Positions 44,225 to 55,500 of a stretch of 64,000 bases of DNA are shown here, piece by piece. Source of the DNA: Stomorhina lunata. Its lineage: Eukaryota; Arthropoda; Insecta; Diptera; Rhiniidae. Within the stretch, counting starts at the first letter, position 1. Every line of letters begins with the position of its first letter. The stretch covers positions 53,238,328 through 53,302,327 of the forward strand of contig OW121743.1 of the NCBI GenBank assembly GCA_933228675.1, written 5' to 3'. The translations under genes were made by a program, and so were the position numbers. The notes beneath the pieces were generated by a model that ran no database searches, had not been told where the DNA came from, and worked only from the letters and a program-made list of their open reading frames with translations.

Positions 44225-46865
44225 AACCTTAAATTTCTATATAAAATTTAAACAACGAAAATTTTCTATATAAAATTTAAACAACGAAAATTTTCTATAT
44301 AAAATTTTAACATCAAAAATTTTCTATATAAAATTTTAACATCGAAAATTTTCTATATAAAATTTTAACATCGAAAATTTTCTATATAAAATTTTAACAT
44401 CGAAAATTTTCTATATAAAATTTTAACTTCGAAAATTTTCTATATAAAATCTTTCTTTTCTATATAAAATTTTAACTTCGAAATTTTTCTATATAAAATC
44501 TTTCTTCTTCTTCTGTTATCCTTGACTCCCAGTGGAGCATTAAAAATTGTCTATATAAAATTTAAAGATCGAAAATTTTCTATATAAAATTTTAACATCG
44601 AAAATTTTCTATATAAAATTTTAACATCGAAAATGTTCTATATAAAATTTATACATCGAAAATTTTCTATATAAAATTTTAACATCGAAAATTTTCCATA
44701 TAAAATTTTAACATCGAAAATTTTCTATATAAAATTTTAACATCGGAAATTTGCTATATAAAATTTTAGCATCGGAAATTTTCTTTATAAAATTTAAACA
44801 TCGAAAATTTTCTATATAAAATTTTAAATTCAAATATTTTCTATATAAAGTTTTAATATCGAAAATTTTCTTTATAAAATTTAAATATCGAATATTTTCT
44901 ATATAAAATTTTAATATCGAATATATTCTATATAAAATTTTACCACCAAAAATTTTCTATATAAAATTTTAACATCGAAAATTTTTTATTTAAAATTTAA
45001 ATACGAAAATTTTCTATATAATATTTTAACATCGAACATTTTCTAAATGAAATTTTAACATCGAAAATTTTCTATATAAAATTTTAAGACCGAAAATTTT
45101 CTATATAAAATTTTAACATCGAAAATATTCTATATAAAATTTGACATCGTGAATTTTCTTTATAAAATTTTAACATCGAAAATTTTCTATATAAAATTTT
45201 AACGTCGAAAATTTTCTATATAGAATTTTAACATCCAAAATTTTCTATATAAAATTTTAACGTCGAAAATTTTCTATATAAAATTTTAACATGGAAATTT
45301 TTTTATATAAAATTTTAACATTGAAAATTTTCTATATAAAATTTTAACAAAGAGAAATTTCTATATAAAACTTTTACATCGAAAATTTTCTATATTAAAT
45401 TTTAACATCGAAAATTTTCTATATAAAATTTTAACAACGAAAATGTTCTATAACAATTTTTAACATCGAAAATTTTAATACCGAAAATTTTCTATATAAA
45501 ATTTTAACATCGAAAATTTTCTATATTAAATTTTAACATCGAAAATTTTCTATATTAAATTTTAACATCGAAAATTTTCTATATAAAATTTTAACAACGA
45601 AAATGTTCTATAACAATTTTTAACATCGAAAATTTTCTATATAAAATTTTAACATCGAAAATTTTCTTAATAAAATTTAAACAGTGAAAATTTTCTACAT
45701 AAAATTTTAACATCGAAAATTTTCTATATAAAATTTTAACATCGAAAATTTTCTATATTAAATTTTAACATCGAAAATTTTCTATATAAAATTTTAACAA
45801 CGAAAATGTTCTATAACAATTTTTAACATCGAAAATTTTAATACCGAAAATTTTCTATATAAAATTTTAACATCGAAAATTTTCTATATAAAATTTTAAC
45901 ATCGAAAATTTTCTATATTAAATTTTAACATCGAAAATTTTCTATATAAAATTTTAACAACGAAAATGTTCTATAACAATTTTTAACATCGAAAATTTTC
46001 TATATAAAATTTTAACATCGAAAATTTTCTAAATAAAATTTAAACAGTGAAAATTTTCTACATAAAATTTTAACATCGAAAATTTTCTATATAAAATTTT
46101 AACATCGAAAATTTTCTATATAAAATTTTAACATCGAAAATTTTCTATATAAAATTTAAACATCGAAAATTTTCTATATAAAATTTTAACATCGAAAATT
46201 TTCTAAATAAAATTTAAACAGTGAAAATTTTCTATACAAAATTTTAACATCGAAAATTTTCTAGATAAAATTTTAACATCGAAAATTTTCTATATAAAAT
46301 TTTAACATCGAAAATTTTCTATATAAAATTTAAACATCGAAAATTTTCGATATAAAATTTTAACATCGAAAATTTTCTATATAAAATTTTAACATCGAAA
46401 ATTTGCTATATAAAATTTTAACATCGAAAATTTTCTATATAAAATTTTAACATCGAAAATTTTCTATAAAAAATTTTAACATCGAAAATTTTCTATATAA
46501 AATTTAAACATCGAAAATTTTCTATATAAAATTTAAACATCGAAAATTTTCTATATAAAATTTTAACATCGAAAATTTTCTATATAAAATTTTAACATCG
46601 AAAATTTTCTATATAAAATTTAAACATCGAAAGTTTTCTATATAAAATTTAAACATCGAAAATTTTCTATATAAAATTTTAACATCGAAAATTTTCTATA
46701 TAAAATTTTAACACCAAAATTTTCGATTTAAAATTTTAACATCGAAAATTTTCTATATAATATTTTAAGATCGAAAATTTTCTATATAAAATTTTAACAT
46801 CGAAAATTTTCTATATAAAATTTTAACACCAAAATTTTCTATATAAAATTTTTACATTGAAAATT
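44225..46865 (-). repeat. 29-bp minisatellite, inverted block
   Basis: Units read AACATCGAAAATTTTCTATA then TAAAATTTT, the reverse complement of the block ending 15 bp to the left. A compound unit containing AACAACGAAAATGTTC plus TATAACAATTTTT recurs near 45430, 45592, 45796 and 45957. A non-repeat insertion lies near 44503-44540. Single units that revert to TTAAAC occur throughout. The block ends at 46865, followed by TTAGTTTTTGTCTTAG. Confidence 0.95.
44503..44542. other. Non-repeat insertion inside the 29-bp array
   Basis: CTTCTTCTTCTGTTATCC followed by TTGACTCCCAGTGGAGC interrupts otherwise continuous units. It includes the palindrome CTCCCAGTGGAG (imperfect). Origin unknown; it is too short to assign. 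Confidence 0.6.
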
Positions 46866-47639
46866 TTCTTAGTGTATTTATTAGTTTTTGTCTTAGTTTT
46901 TACATGTCTTAGTTGGTGATTAGTTTAAAGATACCACTAGTGCCTAATTTTGGGTATGAGACTTTTATAAGTTATTCTAAAAACTTAAATTGTTCCACAT
47001 TTTATAACAAACATAAAATCGATATCCATTAGTCTAACATGACTTAAATTTTATTTAACTCACACTCCATTTTTAACTCCAACTCACTTAATGCTTTCTC
47101 TCTTGAGTTATGATAATTTAGCAGACAAGCAAGTAGAGCATATTTCTTTTTTTTTTCAACACACATGTAATGAGATTTTAAGAACTACAAACACTTTCTT
47201 CTTACTTAATGATTGAATGACTGACTGACTGACGACTGAGTGAGTGAGTGCTCAGTTGCAAGCAACGAATTTAAAATGAAAATAATTAAATGGATTAAGG
47301 CAAATTTTTTTAGTTGACTTAAATTTGAAACTGGGGATTTTTTGCTACTTAATAGAATTATAGAACTTCTTCGTCTAGTTTGACATCAACGAAAAAGTTT
47401 TATAAAGTTTTGTAAGTTTGTTTTTGACATTTTTGTTAAAGAAAATTTTTAAGTAAGGCATTTATTATTGAAGGCATTTTATTAAAATGCGTATTTGAAT
47501 TTGGGTACTAATGGGAACACTGTGAGAAATCAAATGGTCATCACTTAAATAGATTTGTCGGTAGAGAAAAATGGAAGATGGACTACTATAAAAACCCACT
47601 TTTTATGATATATAACATAAATTATCATCTTCTATATGT
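46866..47639. other. Single-copy spacer
   Basis: Begins with TTGTCTTAG motifs resembling the 12-bp repeat relic. GACTGACTGACTGAC and GAGTGAGTGAGTG (about 47220-47250) form a short tetranucleotide tract. No gene recognised. Confidence 0.4.
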
Positions 47640-47880
47640 ATACAAAATTGGTCATGTAATGATCTTTAGCAAAGTTTTTGCGCATGAACCGACGAACCAA
47701 GCCGGTATTACCAAGTGCCGACAGATGGCGCCACTGAAAATTACTCAAATTGAATTTAATCATGAACTATTAATTTGTTTATGCTACGATATTTAGCAAA
47801 GTTGTTTCGCATAAGCCGACGAGGGTTTCTAAGTTGGTATGACCAATTTCCAACAGATGGAAATTAAAATTTCTTTGCAA
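47640..47880 (+). repeat. Two diverged units of the ~130-bp GGCGCCACTG repeat
   Basis: TCATGTAATGATCTTTAGC, GCGCATGAACCGACGA and CAGATGGCGCCACTGAAAA (near 47709) define the first unit. ATATTTAGCAAAGTTG, CATAAGCCGACGAGGG and CCAACAGATGGAAATT, with an eroded core, define the second. Same family as 21641-22390. Confidence 0.82.
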
Positions 47881-48899
47881 TAAAGTCCGTTTTAATGATA
47901 TTTAAAATATATTTCCTTGTTTTTTTTAAGTTTTTAACTTGTGTTACTCCATAAAAAACATATGATATAATAGATTGAAAAAAAATGTGCATATAAATGG
48001 TATTATTTAAATAAGATATGCAAAAATATGCACTCAAAATCCACGTCAGAATGTTTAAAATAAACCTAAGTATAAGAATATTTAATCTAGAGTTTTGTAG
48101 AAGACGCGCAAAAAGCCTACAACTTCATACATTCCGTTTCCCTGCTTATATTTTTAGTATAATGAAATATTTTAGGCCTAAAAAGATATCCTGACTAAAA
48201 TTTTAAAATTTTTATATTTTCATTTCAACATTATTTAATCAGCTAAAATGTTTTCTAATAAAATTAAAGTTTCGGGGCCTTTATTCACATTTCAAAACGT
48301 TTTTGCTCCGGTACGTGCTTAAGAAAAACCTCATATAGATTTGTCTTTCTGGTAATCCAATGATGATAAAGATGGGTTTATATTTATTTCTAATATAAAA
48401 CCATATAAATAAATAAATGTTTTTATTATGTTGTTTTTGTTTTTTCGGTAGAAATTTTTCCTGAAATAAACAGATGAAGACCACCTGTATAGGGGTATTA
48501 AAATAGAGATGTGTTCATCTTTATTTATTGTGAGAATTTATATTTTGATAAACACTCGTTGGGTATATAATTTACAAACATTTTCGTTTTTCATATAAAA
48601 CATAAAATGTCATAATATTTTGTAAGGAAATTAGACCAAAAAAAGTTTGAATTTTTTTGAAGTCCAAAAGGAAAATTTTCCTCAATTAGAGATTAGTTTT
48701 AGTTGATAAAAGAATTAAAATTAAACATGACTATAACATGATTGTACCTGTCATTGAGCAATTTTAAGAATTTTGTTTATTTTTAGAACAAAAAACTTTA
48801 AACTAAAATAAATACTAAATTTTTTTGTTTAAATTGTTTATAAATTTATTTTATAAAATATTTGTTTCTATATAAAATATTTCTTAAAATCATTTAAGG
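47881..48899. other. A+T-rich single-copy-looking DNA
   Basis: No recognised gene, array or element. The 67-codon minus frame at 48281-48484 has no similarity that I can see. Confidence 0.4.
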
Positions 48900-51010
48900 A
48901 GTGTTCAGAATAAAATTTGTAGTTGTTTTAAGTTAAAAAAAAAACTTAAGCCGTGAAATATACACAATTTAAAATCCATGGAAATTTTTTGAAATTTTGT
49001 TCCAATTCATCCAAACTCATTGACATTTTCTAGTTGTATTAAACTAAAAACAAAACTTAAGCCGTGATATACACAAATTTTAAAATCCATGGAAATTTTT
49101 TTAAATTTTGTTCAAATTCATCCAAACTTATTGACATTTTGTAGCTGTATAAACTTAAAAAAAACTTAAGCCGTAAAATATAAAAATTTTAAAATCCATG
49201 GAAATTTTTTTAAATTTTGTTAAAATTTATCCAAAAATTTTAAAATCCATGGAAATTTTTTGAAATTTTGTTCAAATTCATCCAAACTCATCGACATTTT
49301 GTAGTTGTATTAAGCTAAAAAAAACTTAAAGGTAGAAACATAATTGGGACGAACGACTATTTTCGTCCAGCACGACGAATTCGGTTTTAAAAATTCGTCT
49401 TGTACATTCGTCTATTGAACACATTTGGGACGAATAAACGTTGTTGACGCCATTTTGTTGAATTTTTTTATTTTTTGATTTGCGAATTCTAATCACCCTT
49501 TCGTACAAATCGCGCACTTACACCATTTGCATTTCTTTATATTTTGTTCTTTGATTATTTCACAAGATAAATTTTTTTAGTTAATTTTATTTCCAATAAA
49601 TATTTTTTGTTTACAAATTTAAAGGTGACAATATTTGACAAGAACACATACGATATTTAATGTTTACAGCAAAAAGGAAATACAGCCACTCTATATTCGT
49701 CGTTCGTCTGCACATGAAATAGAAATAAACCTATCGCACTGTTCGATACGCACGACGAATTTCGTCGTACGCATTAATTGTGAGCACACTCATACAAACC
49801 CATATGTTCTATTTCTAACGACGAATATTCGTTCCGAAAAATTGGTCGTTCGTTCCAATTGTGTTTCATACTTAAGCCGTAAAATATAAAAATTTTAAAA
49901 TCCATGGAAATTTTTTGAAATTTTGTTCAAATTCATCCAAAAATTTTAAAATCCATGGAAATTTTTTTGAGATTTTGTTCAAATTCATCCAAACTCATTG
50001 ACATTTTGTAGTTGTATTTAACTAAAAAAAAAAACTTAAGCAATAAAATATAAAAATTTTAAAATCCATGGAAATTGTTTTAAATTTTGTTAAAATTGAA
50101 CCAAACTCATTGACATTTTGTAGTTGTATTAAATTAAAAAAAAAAAACTTAAGCCGCGAAATATAAAAATTTTAAAATCTTTGGAAATTTTTTAAAATTT
50201 TGTTCAAATTCATCCAAAAATTTTAAAATCCATGGAAATTTTTTTGAGATTTTGTTCAAATTCATCCAAACTCATCGACATTTTGTAGTTGTATTAAACT
50301 AAAAAAAAAAAACTTAAGCTTTAAAATATACAAATTTTAAAATCCATGGAAATTTTTTGACATTTTGTTCAAATTCATCCAAAATCATTGACATTTTGTA
50401 GTTGTATTAAGCTTAAAAAAACTTAAGCCGTGAAATATAAAAATTTTGTAGTTGTATTAAGTTAAAAAAAAAACTTAAGCTGTGAAATATAAAAATTTTA
50501 AAATCCATGGAAATTTTTTGAAATTTTGTTAAAATTGTTCCAAACTCATTGACATTTTCTAGTTGTATTAACCTTAAAAAAAAACTTAAGCCGTGAAATA
50601 TAAAAAATTTCAAATCCATGGAAATTTTTTGAAATTTTCTTCCAATTTATCCAAAATCATTGTCATTTGGTAGTTGTATTAAGCTTAAAAAAACTTAAGC
50701 TGTGAAATATAACAATTTTAAAATCCATAGAAATTTTTTTAAATTTGTTCCAATTCATCAAAACTCACTGACGTTTTGTAGTAGTAAAAAAAACTTAAGC
50801 CGTGAAATATAAAAATTTTAAAATCCATGGAAATTTTTTAAAATTTTGTTCTAATTAATTCAAACTCATTGACATTTTGTAATTGTATTCAGCTTAAAAA
50901 AATACAAAAATTTTAAAACCCATTGAAATTTTATGAAATTTGTTCCATAAAAATTAAAATTAATTGAAATTTTTTCAAATTTTGTTCAAATTCATCCAAA
51001 CTCATTGACA
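48900..51010 (+). repeat. ~110-bp satellite with CTTAAGCCGTGAAATATA block
   Basis: About 15 units. Each has AAAATCCATGGAAATTTTTT, GAAATTTTGTTCAAATTC, CATCCAAACTCATTGAC, ATTTTGTAGTTGTATTAA, a poly-A run and ACTTAAGCCGTGAAATA. CCATGG sites near 48977, 49087 and 49197 give a 110-bp period. Half-length units (about 50 bp) occur near 49248, 49950 and 50231. An inverted-repeat element (49330-49872) splits the array, and a DD37E relic forms the right border. Confidence 0.93.
49330..49872. mobile_element. 543-bp TAA-flanked inverted-repeat MITE inserted in satellite
   Basis: The left end is AGGTAGAAACATAATTGG then GACGAACGAC; the right end, read inward, is AGTATGAAACACAATTGG then AACGAACGAC. TAA lies on both sides (49327-49329, 49873-49875). 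The uninterrupted satellite unit reads AAACTTAAGCCG, so TAA is a genuine target duplication. The subterminal regions are rich in ACGACGAAT motifs. The interior is non-coding; frames at 49326-49517 and 49635-49889 are inverted-repeat translations. TAA duplication fits PIF/Harbinger-type mobilisation. Confidence 0.88.
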
Positions 51011-51420
51011 TTTTTTAGAAATCCTGCCATTAAAGGTTTTAACATGAAGGCATTCAGTAGCGTCAGTAACGATAAAAGCGAAGACAATATAATATCACTC
51101 CATACATTTTTTTCTGTCAAATGTGAAATTAAAATGGATAAAGAACAATGAAAAACACATAAACGCAAACAAACATACATTTCAAAAGCTCGTGTGTGTG
51201 CCTTAACTTTCTCACATTGAATAATCGTCTTCTTTACTTGTTTCTGAATAGGACTTTTTAAAGCGACCATACCATAATGGGACTTTTTAAAACGACCATA
51301 CGGCAAATCAATGTATGAAAGTGCAACATCTTTATATTATAGAGTCTTTTGTAAAATCTTTTATGTAGGCACTCCGTTATGTTAATTTCTGTGTCTATTA
51401 TGCCTGATTTTTGCTAGAAT
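51011..51420 (-). pseudogene. Decayed DD37E mariner fragment
   Basis: On the minus strand the C-terminal transposase end reads FMLKPLMAGFLKNVNEF, matching TVKSLMGGFPKKVDNF of the full copies. Farther on (51340-51410) ATCTTTTATGTAGGCACTCC and TTTCTGTGTCTATTATGCC match the part encoding SGTINTEIYIKE. The stretch between is unrelated or scrambled and contains a duplicated GGGACTTTTTAAAACGACC-like segment. Neither element end was found. It is a much older insertion than the copies at 2338 and 62514. Confidence 0.7.
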
Positions 51421-52317
51421 TTTGCCGAGTTTTGTTCAATTCCCTTCATAACTAAATAACTACTTTATTCAAAACACTCCTTGCTATTTAAATCTTTCTG
51501 GCATTAAACCATTTTATTTCCACTCAAAAGAATTTTTTACCTCCAATAAAACTTCCTCAATTTCTTCATACAAAGTCTTCATTTTCTTTTCACATTTTTT
51601 CTATTTATTTTATTAATATTTATTTTTATTTGTTCTGATTTTTTTTTTGCTTTCAATCTTTTTTTTTATAAATTAAATATTGATAAAAGTTTTTGTTTAC
51701 TTATGTCAAAATATTAATCAAAACATAATTTATAATTCCATCGATCGATCCATCCAGAGCCAAAGGTAACAGCGTATTAAATGTTTATTGTTAAATGATT
51801 TAAATAGAAATAAATATTAAATAAATAGAAGCAAAAAAAATGAAGCCAAAAACACTAAAAAAATAAATTTTGATTTAATTTGTTTATTGATCCAATAGAC
51901 AGACAGACGTTCACATATAAACAAAAAAAAATAATTTTTGATTTATTTTCAATTTCATAAATTATTCATATAAATTTGTTCCCAAATAAAAACTCGTGCC
52001 TAAAGGTATTCAGAACTTTTGTGGGAAATATAAGAAAAAAAAATGGAAATGTAAATTTAATTAAACAAATTATAATAAAATAATAATTTTGTTTCCAAAA
52101 ATGTTAAACCTTTAATATAAGTTAATTTAATATTCGAAAATTGTTTTATATGAAATTTATAATAAAATAGTTGTACCATATGAGCGCCACTAACGTATAT
52201 AAATTTGAAGAAAAGACATTACACATATATCCAATTAATGTGGAATCAATTTATTGATTTTATACTATCAACACATGATCAAATGCATAATTTACAATTC
52301 AATTAATTTTGAATCAC
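51421..52317. other. A+T-rich single-copy-looking DNA
   Basis: No gene recognised. ATCGATCGATCCATCC near 51740 and AGACAGACAGACG near 51898 are short tracts. Confidence 0.4.
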
Positions 52318-52465
52318 TTACAGTGACGCCATCTATCAGTAATTAATCGCACCAATTTAGAAACCTCCGTCGACTCATGTGTAATATTGTTAAAGATCAT
52401 AGTTTTCAGTGGAGCTTCCTATCGGCAATTGGCCATAAAAGTTAAGAAACCTTTATAGAGTTTAC
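52318..52465 (-). repeat. One and a half inverted units of the ~130-bp GGCGCCACTG repeat
   Basis: Reverse complement shows ATGATCTTTAACAAT, CACATGAGTCGACGGAGG and GATAGATGGCGTCACTG, then a partial unit with CCGATAGGAAGCTCCACTG. The GCGCC core is mutated in both. Confidence 0.7.
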
Positions 52466-52599
52466 ACAATATATGGAAACTACATTATAAATACAATATG
52501 TAAATATAAAAAATTTCCATAGATTTCATAAACTATAAAAAAAATACAAGTAAATTTGTTACAAAAAAATTATTTTTATACGAAATTTTGAAAATTTCA

Positions 52600-55500
52600 A
52601 AATTTTTTAAATTTCCCATTTTTATAGGAAATTTTCAAAATTTCCTGTTTTTATAGGAAATTTTCAAAATTTCCTATTTTTATAGGAAATTTTCAAAATT
52701 TCTCATTTTTATAGGAAATTTTCAAAATTTCTCATTTTTATAGGAAATTTTCAAAATTTCCTATTTTTATAGGAAATTTTGAAAAATTTCCTATTTTTAT
52801 AGGAAATTTTGAAAAATTTCCTATTTTTATAGGAAATTTTGAAAAATTTCCTATTTTTATAGGAAATTTTGAAAAATTTCCTATTTTTATAGGAAATTTT
52901 GAAAAATTCCCTATTTTTATAGGAAATTTTGAAAAATTCCCTATTTTTATAGGAAATTTTGAAAAATTCCCTATTTTTATAGGAAATTTTGAAAAATTTC
53001 CTATTTTTATAGGAAATTTTGAAAAATTTCCTATTTTTATAGGAAATTTTGAAAAATTTCCTATTTTTATAGGAAATTTTGAAAAATTTCCTATTTTTAT
53101 AGGAAATTTTGAAAAATTTCCTATTTTTATAGGAAATTTTGAAAAATTTCCTATTTTTATAGGAAATTTTGAAAAATTTCCTATTTTTTATAGGAAATTT
53201 TGAAAAATTTCCTATTTTTATAGGAAATTTTGAAAAATTTCCTATTTTTATAGGAAATTTTGAAAAATTTCCTATTTTTATAGGAAATTTTGAAAAATTT
53301 CCTATTTTTATAGGAAATTTTGAAAAATTTCCTATTTTTATAGGAAATTTTGAAAAATTTCCTATTTTTATAGGAAATTTTGAAAAATTTCCTATTTTTA
53401 TAGGAAATTTTGAAAAATTTCCTATTTTTATAGGAAATTTTGAAAAATTTCCTATTTTTATAGGAAATTTTGAAAAATTTCCTATTTTTATAGGAAATTT
53501 TCAAAATTTCCTATTTTTATAGGAAATTTTCAAAATTTCCTATTTTTATAGGAAATTTTCAAAATTTCCTATTTTTATAGGAAATTTTCAAAATTTCCTA
53601 TTTTTATAGGAAATTTTCAAAATTTCCTATTTTTATAGGAAATTTTTAAAATTTCCTATTTTTATAGGAAATTTTCAAAATTTCCTATTTTTATAGGAAA
53701 TTTTCAAAATTTCCTATTTTTATAGGAAATTTTCAAAATTTCCTATTTTTATAGGAAATTTTCAAAATTTCCTATTTTTATAGGAAATTTTCAAAATTTC
53801 CTATTTTTATAGGAAATTTTCAAAATTTCCTATTTTTATAGGAAATTTTCAAAATTTCCTATTTTTATAGGAAATTTTCAAAATTTCCTATTTTTATAGG
53901 AAATTTTCAAAATTTCCTATTTTTATAGGAAATTTTCAAAATTTCCTATTTTCATAGGAAATTTTCAAAATTTCCTATTTTCATAGGAAATTTTCAAAAT
54001 TTCCTATTTTTATAGGAAATTTTCAAAATTTCCTATTTTTATAGGAAATTTTCAAAATTTCCTATTTTTATAGGAAATTTTCAAAATTTCCTATTTTTAT
54101 AGGAAATTTTCAAAATTTCCTATTTTTATAGGAAATTTTCAAAAATTCCTATTTTTATAGGAAATTTTCAAAATTTCCTATTTTTATAGGAAATTTTCAA
54201 AATTTCCTATTTTTATAGGAAATTTTCAAAATTTCCTATTTTTATAGGAAATTTTCAAAATTTCCTATTTTTATAGGAAATTTTCAAAATTTCCTATTTT
54301 TATAGGAAATTTTCAAAATTTCCTATTTTTATAGGAAATTTTCAAAATTTCCTATTTTTATAGGAAATTTTCAAAATTTCCTATTTTTATAGGAAATTTT
54401 CAAAATTTCCTATTTTTATAGGAAATTTTCAAAATTTCCTATTTTTATAGGAAATTTTCAAAATTTCCTATTTTTATAGGAAATTTTCAAAATTTCCTAT
54501 TTTTATAGGAAATTTTCAAAATTTCCTATTTTTATAGGAAATTTTCAAAATTTCCTATTTTTATAGGAAATTTTCAAAATTTCCTATTTTTATAGGAAAT
54601 TTTCAAAATTTCCTATTTTTATAGGAAATTTTCAAAATTTCCTATTTTTATAGGAAATTTTCAAAATTTCCTATTTTTATAGGAAATTTTTAAAATTTCC
54701 TATTTTTATAGGAAATTTTCAAAATTTCCTATTTTTATAGGAAATTTTCAAAATTTCCTATTTTTATAGGAAATTTTCAAAATTTCCTATTTTTATAGGA
54801 AATTTTCAAAATTTCCTATTTTTATAGGAAATTTTCAAAATTTCCTATTTTTATAGGAAATTTTCAAAATTTCCTATTTTTATAGGAAATTTTCAAAATT
54901 TCCTATTTTTATAGGAAATTTTCAAAATTTCCTATTTTTATAGGAAATTTTCAAAATTGCCTATTTTTATAGGAAATTTTCAAAAATTTCCTATTTTTAT
55001 AGGAAATTTTCAAAATTTCCTATTTTTATAGGAAATTTTCAAAATTTCCTATTTTTATAGGAAATTTTGAAAAATTTCCTATTTTTATAGGAAATTTTGA
55101 AAAATTTCCTATTTTTATAGGAAATTTTGAAAAATTTCCTATTTTTATAGGAAATTTTGAAAAATTTCCTATTTTTATAGGAAATTTTGAAAAATTTCCT
55201 ATTTTTATAGGAAATTTTGAAAAATTTCCTATTTTTATAGGAAATTTTGAAAAATTTCCTATTTTTATAGGAAATTTTGAAAAATTTCCTATTTTTATAG
55301 GAAATTTTGAAAAATTTCCTATTTTTATAGGAAATTTTGAAAAATTTCCTATTTTTATAGGAAATTTTCAAAATTTCCTATTTTTATTGGAAATTTTCAA
55401 AATTTCCTATTTTTATAGGAAATTTTCAAAATTTCCTATTTTTATAGGAAATTTTCAAAATTTCCTATTTTTATAGGAAATTTTCAAAATTTCCTATTTT

